Source: Hirundichthys speculiger
Lineage: Eukaryota > Chordata > Actinopteri > Beloniformes > Exocoetidae
NCBI GenBank assembly: GCA_018398805.1
Contig: JAGFBZ010000814.1
Span: 4,734,001-4,798,000 of the forward strand
DNA length: 64,000 nt
Reading direction: 5' to 3'
The notes under the pieces were generated by a model, which worked only from the letters and a program-made list of their open reading frames with translations, was not told the DNA's origin and searched no databases. Within the stretch, counting starts at the first letter, position 1. Every line of letters begins with the position of its first letter. This document shows, piece by piece, positions 23,120-35,558 of this stretch. The position numbers and the translations under genes were made by a program.

Positions 23120-25120
23120 ACACACACACACATATAAATGCCCTCTCTCCCTCCTCTCTAAAACACACAGACACACACTTTGCATAAACCCAGTAACGTC
23201 ATTTAGAGACCATGGTTAAGCAATGGGATTTAAATGCATTAGATTAAAGTAAAATAAACAAGATCATACTCAGCCATCTGCCTCAGGATGGCATGGTTGC
23301 CTAGCACAGGGCATTGTTTGGCTTGACTGACGCTGATGTGCTCATACTGGAGTGTGCATTTGTGCGTGTATGTACAGATGGCACCATACAGATGATCGTG
23401 GATTCATTTTCCAGACTGTCTTCTAAATAACGTCAGTCTCAAATTAGAAGATCTAGTGTGTATGCATTCGCTTTTTTGCAATGCAGGTCTGTGCTTTCTG
23501 TAAGTTTAGTTTTGTCAAAAAAAAAAAATTCTACTCGTATGATTTATGACATACGTCACAGGATATTTTGCTGTATATAAGTATCACTTTTTATTGTATA
23601 TAAGTATAAATTTTTATTGTGAAAGAATGTATGAATGCACTTTAAAACTCAGTTGCGTTTAATTCCCAACTGTTCTTTTTCACGCACATTAAACACCCAT
23701 CTCATTACTTTTGATGTGTGGGTGAGAGTTATTGAGTCTGAAAATAGAGTCAGAGCAATAATAACAGCAATCCTGGCAACCCTTATCGTGGTGCTTTGTC
23801 AGTGTGACTGCTAATAGGGTTAATGTGAAACAGACAAATGAACATCTTCAGGGTACACCTTGAATATGAACATGCATAAACATTTGAATTCAATTGCCAG
23901 GTTGTGTATTTTCTTTTATTTCCCTGAATGCAATTCAGTTTCTTCCAGTTCAATAATTTTGTTTGCTCTGTGCTAATGCACTAATTGTACTTATAGTTGT
24001 CCTTTTGGTAGCCCAAAGTAAATCCTTAATAGTGTGGGTTTAATTTAGAGTAAAACAGGCATGATACAGAGGTTATCTTGTTCAACAAAAATGATGGAAG
24101 TATGACACAATTTATGATATAGATAACATTAGTCCATTTAGCCTTTTTTTCTTTAAAAAAAATCAGTGGTAAGAGTTGTTTTTCTTTCTTTATAAGGGTT
24201 AAATTTGTCAGCTATTTGAAAGGAAACAAGTATTTATTTTAATTACTCTTCTAGTACCACCTTGCAGTTGGTATTTTTGTAAAATGAAACAAACATGAGT
24301 CTGTCTGGAATAATGCATTTTATTTAAAAATACAATGCTTAATGAATATTTCAGAATCAAGAAAGGTCTTCTTAAAATCTATACTTATGATTTATTATTG
24401 TGTGTGCAACCTTATTAATATTAGGGGTGTTTTAATATAGCCTGCTTACTTATTTCTGACCAAGCTTTGTCAAACATTGCTTTCAGCAGCATGTTAGTAG
24501 AATATGATCCCTTACTGCTAGTTACTGCTGGGCTAGTCAGTAACAACTTCTTGGTTCTAATATCGAGCTAATCACAATTTCTTCCCCAAGAAGTTCCTTC
24601 TTTTATGATAATAAGGTGTCTCTAAATTTCTAAAGGAAACTAAACAGATGGTAGTTAGTTTTGCAAGTATAAAAAGAGGGAAATCAAATGAGAGAACATT
24701 TTACCATAACATAATATTTTTTTTCTTTTCAAATTGAATCTCCTTTATATTTTTTATGATTCAACAAATTGGTGAGCAACAGACTTTCTTCACCCAATAT
24801 ATACCCCAGCTGCTCTGTCATTCAGTCTTCCTTTTACATAAATGCAAATAAATGTGTGTCCGCTTAGTAGATGTGCGTCAACATGCTCACAACCTTCCTG
24901 TCAGGGTTCAATAAAGGGTCAAGCAGGTGTAGGAAAAAAAGAAAGTGAGATGCATGAACGTGAAAGTGAAACAGGGCCCTGGTGTGAAGCAACAAACAGG
25001 AAGTAAAATCCAAGGCTGTATTTAAATTGTGCACTTGTTCACTATCTAGCCCAATATATAGTGACTCAGCCATTTGGCTGTGCTGTTTGAAACTTCAGCT
25101 GCAACTTTTCTTCTACTATA
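23120..25120. other. Intergenic stretch, no gene recognised
   Basis: Apart from a short CA-rich run near 23120-23180 there is no distinctive structure. No supported exon was found. Confidence 0.5.
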
Positions 25121-25121
25121 T

Positions 25122-26892
25122 AAACTCACGACCACTTTATTAGGTCCACCTTGCTAGTACCAGGTTGGACCCCCTTTTGCCTTCAGAACTGCCTTAATCC
25201 TTCGTGGCATAGATTCAACAAGGTACTGGAAAAATTCCTCACAGAGTTTGGTCCATATTGACATTATGGCATCATGCAGTTGCTGCAGATTTGTCGGCTG
25301 CACATCCATGATGCGAATCTCCCATTCCACCACATCCCAAAGGTGCTCTATTGGATTGAGATCTGGTGACTGTGGAGGCTGTTTGAGTACAGTGAACTCA
25401 TTGTCATGTTCAAGAAACCAGTCTGAGATGATTCATGCTTTATGACATGGCGCGTTATCCTGCTGGAAGCAGCCATCAGAAGATGGGTCCACTGTGGTCA
25501 TAAAAGGATGGACATGGTCAGCAACAATACTCAGGTAGGCTGTGACATTGACACAATGCTCAATTGGTACTAATGGGCCCAAAGTGTGGCAGGAAAATAT
25601 CCTCCACACCAGGGGTTCCCAAACTTTTCAACCCGCGACCCCCAAAATAACGGTGCCAGAGACTGGCGACTCCCCACTATCCCCGGATGTGACTGAAAAA
25701 ATAAAATGTGCGCACAGGCCATACGCACAAACACGGGCTTAACGACAACACAAAAGAACAGAGCAGCCTGTTATGATTTTACATATAGAAATTTACTGTT
25801 TGATAAAAGCAGAATACCTCAGTCAAAATAATATCTATGTAACATGAGTGCACAGTATTACTGTCATGTGCAAACTTAACTTTAACATTACTTTAATGGT
25901 TAATGGTATTAAAGCATCCGCTTTGTGATGTTTACTGTGGAGCCGTAACCTGACACCTGCAAATGATGCTATGTTAATCTGTCTTAATCACCTCAGGAAG
26001 AAAATCTGTAGTTTTATTTTAATTTTAACTACCATGTTTCATAATTTTTACAACTATGGCTGAATTTTTCTGTATTTTTTTTTTTTTTTTAATTTATTAG
26101 ATTTATATATATAAAAAAAAAAAGATTTATGGAAATCATTTCGCGACCCACCCCACGGCGTCCCGCAACCCCCTGGGGGGTCCCGACCCCCACTTTGGGA
26201 ACCACTGCTCCACACCATTACACCACCACCACTAGTCTGAACCATTGATACAAGGCAGGATGGATCCATGCTTTCATGACGCCAAATTCTGACCCTACCA
26301 TCCCAATGTCACAACAGAAATTGAGACTCATCAGACCAGGAAATGTTTTTCCAATCTTCTATTGTCCCATTTTGGTGAGTCTGTGTGAATTGTAGCCTCA
26401 GTTTCCTGTTCTTAGCTGACAGGAGTGGCACCCGCTGTGGTCTTCTGCTGCTGAAGCCCATCCGCCACAAGTTTCGACATGCTGTGCGTTCAGAGATGCT
26501 CTTCTGCATACCTTAGTTGTAACAAGTGGTTATTTGAGTTACAGTTGCCTTTTTATCAGCTCTAACCAGTCTGGCCATTCTCCTCTGACCTCTGGCATCA
26601 ACAAGGCATTTGCGCCCACAGAACTGCTGCTCACTGGATATTTTCTCTTTTTAGGACAATTCTCTGTAAACCCTAGAGATGGTTGCGTGTGAAAATCCCA
26701 GTAGATCAGCAGTTTCTGAAATACTCAGACCAGCCCGTCTGACACCAACAACCATGCCACGTTCAAAGTCAAATAAATCACCTTTCTTCCTCATACTGAT
26801 GCTGGTTTGAACTGCAGCAGATTATCAGCTGATTAGAAATGTGCGTTAACGAGCAGTTGGACAGGTGTACCTAATAAAGTGGCCAGTGAGTG
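25122..26892 (-). mobile_element. Tc1-like transposon, degenerate, interrupted by a hAT-like element
   Basis: The left end (ACTCACGACCACTTTATTAGG) and right end (CCTAATAAAGTGGCCAGTGA) are inverted repeats of the kind seen in a common fish Tc1-like family. A minus-strand transposase relic includes LWRMGFSSRRPQRVPLLS and WKNISWSDESQFLL (26309-26509) and VSMVQTSGGGVMVW near 26220-26270. Stops and frameshifts are present. A 598-bp hAT-like insertion at 25610-26207 splits the transposase region, so this copy cannot be active. Confidence 0.85.
25610..26207. mobile_element. hAT-like non-autonomous transposon nested in the Tc1-like element
   Basis: The ends are inverted repeats: CAGGGGTTCCCAAACTTTTC at the left and, in reverse complement, CAGTGGTTCCCAAAGTGGGG at the right. 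A perfect 8-bp target duplication, CTCCACAC, flanks it at 25602-25609 and 26208-26215, the size expected for hAT transposons. Removing the element and one duplication restores continuity of the Tc1-like sequence. There is no transposase frame inside. The interior contains A/T runs near 26078-26125. Confidence 0.9.
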
Positions 26893-27199
26893 TAGAACAC
26901 TTCAAACTGGTTACACTGTACGCTATCAGTAGTGTATAGTATTTGTACTTTATATCAGTCAAAATAGACCATTGTGCACTGGGGTCTGAAGCCAGCAACT
27001 ACAGAACCGATGGAGCTCCGCAGCTCATTGTTATTTTCTTACCTTTTTAGAATTCCTGAGCACAATAACTACTTAGATAAAATAGATTACTTAATATGTT
27101 GTGTGACACACACACAAATGGATCCTGATGGAGGCTCTGCCTCCCATTCTACTTTTAGAAACTCTGTGAACCATAAGAAAGCCTAGAGTCTGACAATGA

Positions 27200-27800
27200 A
27201 ATGATCAGTTAGGATAACAGGTAACAACGAGTTCTTTAAGATAAGAAAGAGCTCGGTCCTTAAGGTTCTAAATGCAAGGAGAGGAATTTAAAATTCCTGG
27301 ATTAACAGAGAGCCAATGAAGAGAAAGAAGATTGAAGAAATATCCTGCTAATCACCATCACAATTCTTGGATCAGCTCTTTCAAGTACTTCGGCCCACTA
27401 AAAGAGAATTACAGTAGGCGAAGCAACAAATGGATAAACAAGTTTTCTGTCTCTCATTTTGACAATTGCGTGAAGGTAAAAGAATCCAGTCAAAGAAATT
27501 TATTTTATGTGTGAATTAAAAGAAAATCATGGCCATGAACAACAGCCACGGCTCCTAATAGTATCGATAGATGACAAAGTTGCCATCCAGAATAAATACA
27601 TGACTACTTTGGTGAGGTGACTGTCCTGTTAGTGCAGTGACACCACTTGGTCTATTCCTGAAGCTCCGAGTTCCAAACACAACATCTTCAGTCTGAATTG
27701 AGTTTAGTAAGAGGAAAATCGAACTCACTCAGGCCTTTATGTCATTTATACATGGCTGTAGTCCTTATTGGTCTCATCTGGCTTCACTGATAGGCATACC
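27200..27800 (-). mobile_element. L2-like LINE fragment, antisense, degenerate
   Basis: Phrases such as GGAATTTAAAATTCCTGGAT, AACAGAGAGCCAATGAAGAG, GAATTACAGTAG and CAGGCCTTTATGTC, ending near TCATCTGGCTTCACTGATAG, match in order the antisense 3' half of an abundant fish LINE. No open frame survives. The boundaries are approximate and the family is remembered rather than searched. Confidence 0.6.
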
Positions 27801-30800
27801 TGAGATGTCAAATACACTCAGTTTCAACCAAAAGAGGCAAACTTCCATCCATCTGCTTACATTTACTATGTAATTATCTTTGTGTTTCTTTAAGCAGCAT
27901 GTAACTGTGATATTTGGTACATAATTATGAAGCACCACTGCATCCAAGAAATGTCTGAAATGTATTAGAAGGTACTTTGATCGACTGGGAAATTCTCCAG
28001 AAAACACTATGTAGTTGATGAATGAGTAACCAAGTAGATCATCTGAACATGAGTCAACATGAAAATACAGGAGAACATTTTGTTTTGTTTCAAAATGAGC
28101 AGAAAGCAAGCTAACAATATTACAATATTACAGAACATAACTAACTAAGTAATTAAGTAACTAATAACTAAAATCCAAAACAGAGATGACAAAAATAACA
28201 AAAATAGGTCAAACCAATAGACAGTAAAAGATTTTCACATGGAAACTCATTCAAGTTATCTCAGACCAGTTTAAATTCTAACTGACTGGCTCAGACTGAA
28301 CTGTTTTCCATTCTTTTGTTCTTGCTGAATTGTGTTCAGTGACTGTGAGATGACCTCCCACATAGGTGTGTGTCACAAAGACAAAGAAAAATACTGTTTT
28401 TTTTAAACTTCTGTATACTTCTTTGTCTGTGTATATCACTAAGCTATACCATGATACATGGATGAATGTGATTTATTGGTGGTTAGATATAAACCAGTCT
28501 GGAACTCTAAAATCAGGGACTTGTATCAAACATACTCTCAAGAGCTTAAAACCTAAAAACACAGGCAATTAGGCAGAGTCAGCAGCTGCTGAGTAACTCT
28601 TGTCTTTGGTCTTGTTTATTAACTTAGTGCCTGTGCCTGCCAGCTGGCCTGTCAACCAGGACATGTACTAAAAATATGTGATTAAACATCAAGTGGTAAA
28701 TGGAGTGAAAGGCCAAACACTGCAATCTGCCCACTTGTCCTAAGAAAAAAAAATCAGTGAGAAATGCAGAGACTCACACACCTGTCTGGACTGCCACTCT
28801 GATACTGCATGTCTTTGTGGACAGTCCCAATCTACTTGGAGCACCTTAAAAATCTATCCCTCGAGCCACTGAGTCACCAGTGAGAAGATCATTACAGGGA
28901 TTCACAAACACACATTTCCACAAAATACAAAGGACACTTCAGGGCCCAGACACCACACAGATACACAAATCATATTTGTACTCCCGTAGTTTTTAATTAG
29001 AGCATGAGGAAAAAAGTCACATGAATACAAATCTCAGGAAATAAAACCCTCTGGATAGAATTTCAAACCTCCAGCTCCCTGTTGAGCGTCATATGTCACG
29101 TAAACAAGAGACACAGAGTGGGATGAGGAAAGACAGGCAGGAAAGGCTTGAGAAAGACATCAGAATTTGTCTGGAACATGCAGTCAATGGATGTCAGGGC
29201 CGAGGTAGCTGTGCTCGTCCCTGTTTCCATGGTGACCTGAATGTGCTGTCGGTGCAGTGACGCCATTCAGGAGTATTGCGCTGTTGCTCTGTTGACATGA
29301 GCTACACGTGCCAATGCCCAACTGACAGCACTAAGCATTCGCCCGTCTGTTCATAGCACCTAAGTGATGCCCCTGGAGAGATGCATGAGTCTGGACATTG
29401 GGCCAGAAGTGCCAGGTGCCCAACTGGGCCAGGTCTGGATTGCAACCCCTTGATAGAGGTGAACGGATGCATGGTGAGAGTGAGGGATTTACTCTTGGTG
29501 GGGGTTACATCATTCTGTTTTTGATCTTTCTCCACACTGACAAAGTGACACATGGTCCCTCAGTCATCACAAAGAAATGCACAAATCCCTGCTCTTTAAA
29601 GGTCTCTGAACATTTGCGCATGAAAAAAGTTCACATATGTTTTTGGATGAAGAACACAGCTACAAGTAGAAAATGTAATGATGAAATCTTTATGTTTACA
29701 GAAAATTTTCTAGATGGTCACATTAAAAACCTGTAGTCAAGCAATTTAAGATTCCAGTGACCCAACTCAGCAGACCTCTGTTGTTAAAGATGTACACATT
29801 GTGTCCATTCAGCTTGGAAAAATCCTGACCTAATTGTACTGGAATCATTAATTATGGCCCAAAGTCAAGTTCTGATAACTTTTCTCTGCATTAAAACCTA
29901 TTAAGCCACTATTCATAATGTGTTACATTCGTCAAGAAGGCTTAAACCATCATGTCAGTGTCTCTTGTTCAAGCTTGCAATTGTTCAAGCTCAACTGGAA
30001 CATCTATACTGTTTTGTCTGCCAGATCAGCCAGAAGAAAAGCAAAGGCTTTGAGGCCAAGAGAAGGCTATTGTAGTCTGTCAGCTGCCAAAGTTAGGTGT
30101 TATTGTGGTCATCCAATGGCTTGTGTCAAAAGGCCATTGTGGCACCCCACTGTGGAGGTACAGAGTTGCTGAGTGAAATTGATCTTTGTGGGCAAAGATG
30201 ATCTTTTTGTTTGTGTGGGTAGAGAGTTTTGTATTGCTTGTTTGTGTATGCGTGTATGTGTTAGAGGTGCAACTCATTGGCCTGCTGTATTTGTTTGTGG
30301 AAATTTTGCCGGGGTAGGCATTTCACACTGGTTGGATCAGCACTTTGGCTTCTCAGGAAAGAGACTGACAGAGAGTGAGGGGCAAACCATGTGGATCCCG
30401 CATTATACCCCTATTGTGCCCATGTGGCTGCATCAATAGTGCTACAGCAGTGGTGGTAGACAATAGAAAAGTGCTATACAAGACACTTTGAGATAAAGGT
30501 TTAGCACACCTATGTATCAAATGAAGAACAGTGGAGAAAATGAGCATAACAAAAGCAGGGAAGTGAACTGAATACATGTACAGCCATATGAGTTTTGTGT
30601 CAGCAAATATTGTATGGAGGACAGAAAGAAGAATATATATATTTTTAGGATTCACAGTTGATCCTCAAGGTATTCATGGCAGGGTGACAGCCTGATATTC
30701 CACCTCTCATCCACACTTGTAAGTGTGCATGTGTGAAGACTCCCATGCCTGCTGGCCACAGTGCGGACTGTTGCCTAGGACTTGTGTGTAAACTGAGGTG

Positions 30801-31950
30801 AAAGCAAGCCTGGGCAGGGTGCTCCATTCCCTTCGCAGGACATTGACTACTTATGGTGCTTGGCTAAGCAGGACTTTTAGGGAATCTAACAGCAGGCCTC
30901 TGAAAGCTGCAGCTGCCTGACATTTGTACTTTTTCCAGGCCTCAACATGTGAACAAGCAGAACAATGTTTTTAAAATGCTGATGAAGGCTTGGACTGTGG
31001 TTTTTGTTTTTAATATATTTTCATTCTTATAAGATATTGATGCTTTGTCAAAAGCCGTTCATGTTAGTGTAAAGTGTATAGTAACATTAAATAAGCACTA
31101 GGAACTCCTCTACAGTCTGCAGACAATGCATCAGCTACTCCTTTGATTGTAATTGATCCATTGTCTGCATCAATAGTAAATGGTGGATTGGATGGGAGAA
31201 GAGGATAGACACCTGGCTCCCAAATATGAGGCACATACAGTATATAAGTCCAAATTTGAAAACAAAATATTCTTTGGGCTGCAACAAACTGCTAATATGT
31301 TGGAGGTGCAGACAAATGATCTGTTAAAGTTGTGCTTGAAAGGCTGATTGAAATACTGCAGATGTTTTGGAGCCAGTGAATACATTTGGTGAAGTGATGA
31401 GGTGGTGTCTAACAGGAACTACTGTCTTATGAAAGAAAAAAAAATTAGGGGACACTTTAGGGGGAAAAAAACTGCTGCTTCTAGTATTTGATCTTGGTTA
31501 CAAATTGATTAGAACTTGTGAGGTCACAAATTTTGATAAACACAGTTACTCTGTCTTAATATCTAGATAATCTATATTTGACTTTGTCTCACTTCCATAG
31601 ATCACAGATAATGTTTAGGATTCAAAGTAAATAAAATGTATTTCACGTGTTTGAATGCAACAATAAAATTTAAAAAAGTACATTGAATACAAAACTGGTT
31701 CGTTTGATTGTTTTACTGTGTGATTTTAGTGTTGAGACACATCAGCTCAGATCCAACCCAACAGCTGAGGCAGGGGTAGATCAGCAGCTTCCAAAAATTA
31801 TCACCTTAACTCCACAAAGTTTTAAAACTTTTGTTTACAGTGAGAGCACTGGAATAAAGAGTAGTCTGATGACAATTTAACCACAAAGTGCACCCATATA
31901 ATTAATGATTGACTGATGTTTCATTTTTCAGACTTAGAACTCCCCTAGCA
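27801..31950. other. Intergenic stretch, no gene recognised
   Basis: There is no exon with supported splice sites. Short frames near 29300-29740, 30080-30440 and 30353-30655 occur on both strands with no recognisable domain. Sequence is moderately AT-rich and repeat-poor by eye. Confidence 0.5.
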
Positions 31951-31988
31951 TCTGTACTAACAATGGCTACAGCCATTGTTAGTACAGA
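31951..31988. repeat. Perfect 18-bp-arm inverted repeat with 2-bp spacer
   Basis: The left arm TCTGTACTAACAATGGCT (31951-31968) is followed by AC and then its exact reverse complement (31971-31988). The DNA could form a cruciform, or it could be the relic of abutting transposon ends. No gene overlaps it. Confidence 0.95.
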
Positions 31989-32224
31989 ATGGGCGGTAAC
32001 GCATTCACATTGTATTTACCAGACTTGAGCATCCACCCAAATGGTTTCAAAATGGAATGGGTGGGTACTGGAAAGAGTAAAAACAAAATAATAAGGCTGT
32101 CAACTAAATGTGCATTGTGTGAATCATGCAGCTTTGCACAGACTGGCTCAGGGAAACACATTTAAGTGGTATAAGCCACCAAGCTAAAATCATCATTATT
32201 GTTTCTTTAATTAGGATTTAATAA

Positions 32225-32341
32225 TATCACTTTAGTTATTAATATTTGCTCTGGGGTCATGCTTTGGGTCTCTGAAAAGTGCCTAGAGACAATTTCTATT
32301 GTAATAGATGCTATATAAATAAAGTTGAATTGAACTGAATC
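32225..32341 (+). repeat. LINE/SINE-type 3' tail relic
   Basis: The order TTTGGGTCTCTGAAAAGTGCC, TAGAGACAATTTCTATTGTA, ATAGATGCTATATAAATAAA and TTGAATTGAACTGAAT is the familiar 3' end of abundant fish retroelements, probably L2-like. Only the tail is present, consistent with 5' truncation. Confidence 0.6.
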
Positions 32342-32587
32342 AGTATTAGAGTTAACAGAGGTGGCAAGCCTCCTGAGTGAGGCTAAAAGATATGACTGTA
32401 ATATATATTATATACTTCATATATTATATAATGGAATTAAAAAAAAACTGTTAATTTAATCCAAAACATGTAGATTTGTAGCCTAATTTCACACCAGTAT
32501 AAACATGAACTGTTTTGAATTTTATGTTTTTAGCTTGAAATGATAAGTTCAGTAAATGTAGGCTACTGATGAGAGTTCGCTCACCTA

Positions 32588-34174
<1,587 letters not shown>

Positions 34175-34499
34175 TTTGAATTAAGTTTTTAAAGAAAAAC
34201 TTGAATTCAGAAATAATCAGAGCATCACTCACTTCAATATTTGATTTGGCTCAAACCCTTGAACGATTAACACCAAAAGGCGAAATATGTTTCACTCAGC
34301 TGCAAAGGAGAGTGAGGCCAGGCTCAATAATCACATTCAAGTGGTTATTGAAATCATTTTGGCATTTGGCATTAACGATCATATGTGCATCTAATGTAGG
34401 TAAAACCTAAGTTCAGGCCTAATAACTGCTATAATAAATGTGTGTAGTTCTGTCTGCATTATTATTACATGGGCCCCTCAATGAATCTCTCAGCCATCT

Positions 34500-34816
34500 T
34501 AACAGATGCTGCAGCGACACAAGTGGAAATATGAGCGTCTCACCGCCACGTGCCCGACCCGGCCCGGAGGCTGCCACTCTCCGCTTTATGAATGGATGGG
34601 TGTGGCGCGCGGCGACTATAATGAGGCCGTCGTCACTGCGCTCTCGGGAAACGAAGGCGCGCTGTCCGCGGAGGATGGTCTTGCTCTCAACATAACCGGT
34701 GCTCTGCCGACGCTCGCTAGAGACAACGAGGGAAAGAAAAGGGGGTGGAGAGAGGGAGCAAGACGGCGGCGTCCACCAGCTCCTCAGCGAGGACTAAACT
34801 TTTGGGAGAAAATTCG
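34500..34816 (+). other. rhobtb2: Probable rhobtb2 leader exon 1 (GC- and CpG-rich, untranslated)
   Basis: Sequence composition changes abruptly to GC- and CpG-rich between about 34530 and 34800, unlike the surrounding AT-rich DNA. A donor, AATTCG followed by GTGAGA, lies at 34816/34817. The exon contains upstream ATGs (for example, an open frame starting GCGTCTC at 34533-ish with MNGWVWRAA) and no long conserved protein. Its position and strand fit a distal first exon of rhobtb2, 25 kb upstream of the coding start. The link is inferred; the 5' edge is approximate. Confidence 0.5.
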
Positions 34817-35406
34817 GTGAGATGCTCGGACTCGGATCGGCTTCAAACAGCCTCAGGGTTGAAGCGGTAGAAGTTGAAGAAAGTGAGCTTTATCTGTGAT
34901 GTAAATCTGTGCGGAATCTGTATTTAACAGAAAAAATTACTTATAGGGCGTTCAGCTGTGTAAAAAAACACAGACAAAGGAAACAATGTTCCCCTCCTCT
35001 GTGTGTTTTCCTCCTGGTGGGGGGGACAGAAACAACAAAGAGACATAGAAAAACTCGCATCAGGACCACAAGCAGGCGACTCTCCAGAGCACAATGGCTG
35101 GGGTTGGTGGTGGTGGTGGAGGGGGGGGGGGGGGGGTGCAAACAAGAGCATAAGAGCACGTCTGCCGGTTTTGCAATAAGCAGCAGTCTCCGTGTAATTA
35201 CGTTCCTCCTGGCGTCTCTCAGCTCCGGCAGTCGCGAGCATTTTTTTTCTTCTGTCAGCTCTGGAAGATCTTCACCAAAACACGAGACGAAGCCGATCAT
35301 TTGAGGACTTTCGAGTCCATTTTCGAAACCGAGCGAGTGTTCAAACATGAGATTTGGGATGAGGAGGAATGCTCTGAAGGGATTCTCACGTGTTTGTTTC
35401 TTGCAG

Positions 35407-35558
35407 TTTAATGGGGAGAAGCGAGAGGCGCGCGCTGGCCAGAGTAAACAGAGGAGAGGAGAGCAGTTGGGAGGTGTGAACTGAGAGAGGACGAGTCCAG
35501 GGGGAGAGAGAGAGAGAGAGAGAGAGCTCCACTGATCACTGAGGCGAGTGTCTGAAAG
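35407..35558 (+). other. rhobtb2: Probable rhobtb2 leader exon 2 (untranslated)
   Basis: A strong acceptor (TTTGTTTCTTGCAG, ending 35406) and a good donor (GAAAG followed by GTAGGAG at 35559) bound a 152-bp purine-rich stretch with a (GA)n run at 35503-35525. No open frame of note. Together with the CpG-rich exon upstream this looks like a spliced leader on the plus strand. The only plus-strand gene downstream in the window is rhobtb2. Alternatively it belongs to an unknown non-coding RNA. Confidence 0.5.

Noticed and set aside
31951..31988. Possible microRNA precursor
   Set aside because: Arms are only 18 bp with a 2-base loop, too short for a Dicer substrate.
34438..34820. Overlapping plus-strand frames of 85 and 104 codons in the CpG island
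   Set aside because: Frames are easy to keep open in GC-rich DNA; no conserved protein recognised and a splice donor interrupts them. Treated as leader with upstream ATGs.
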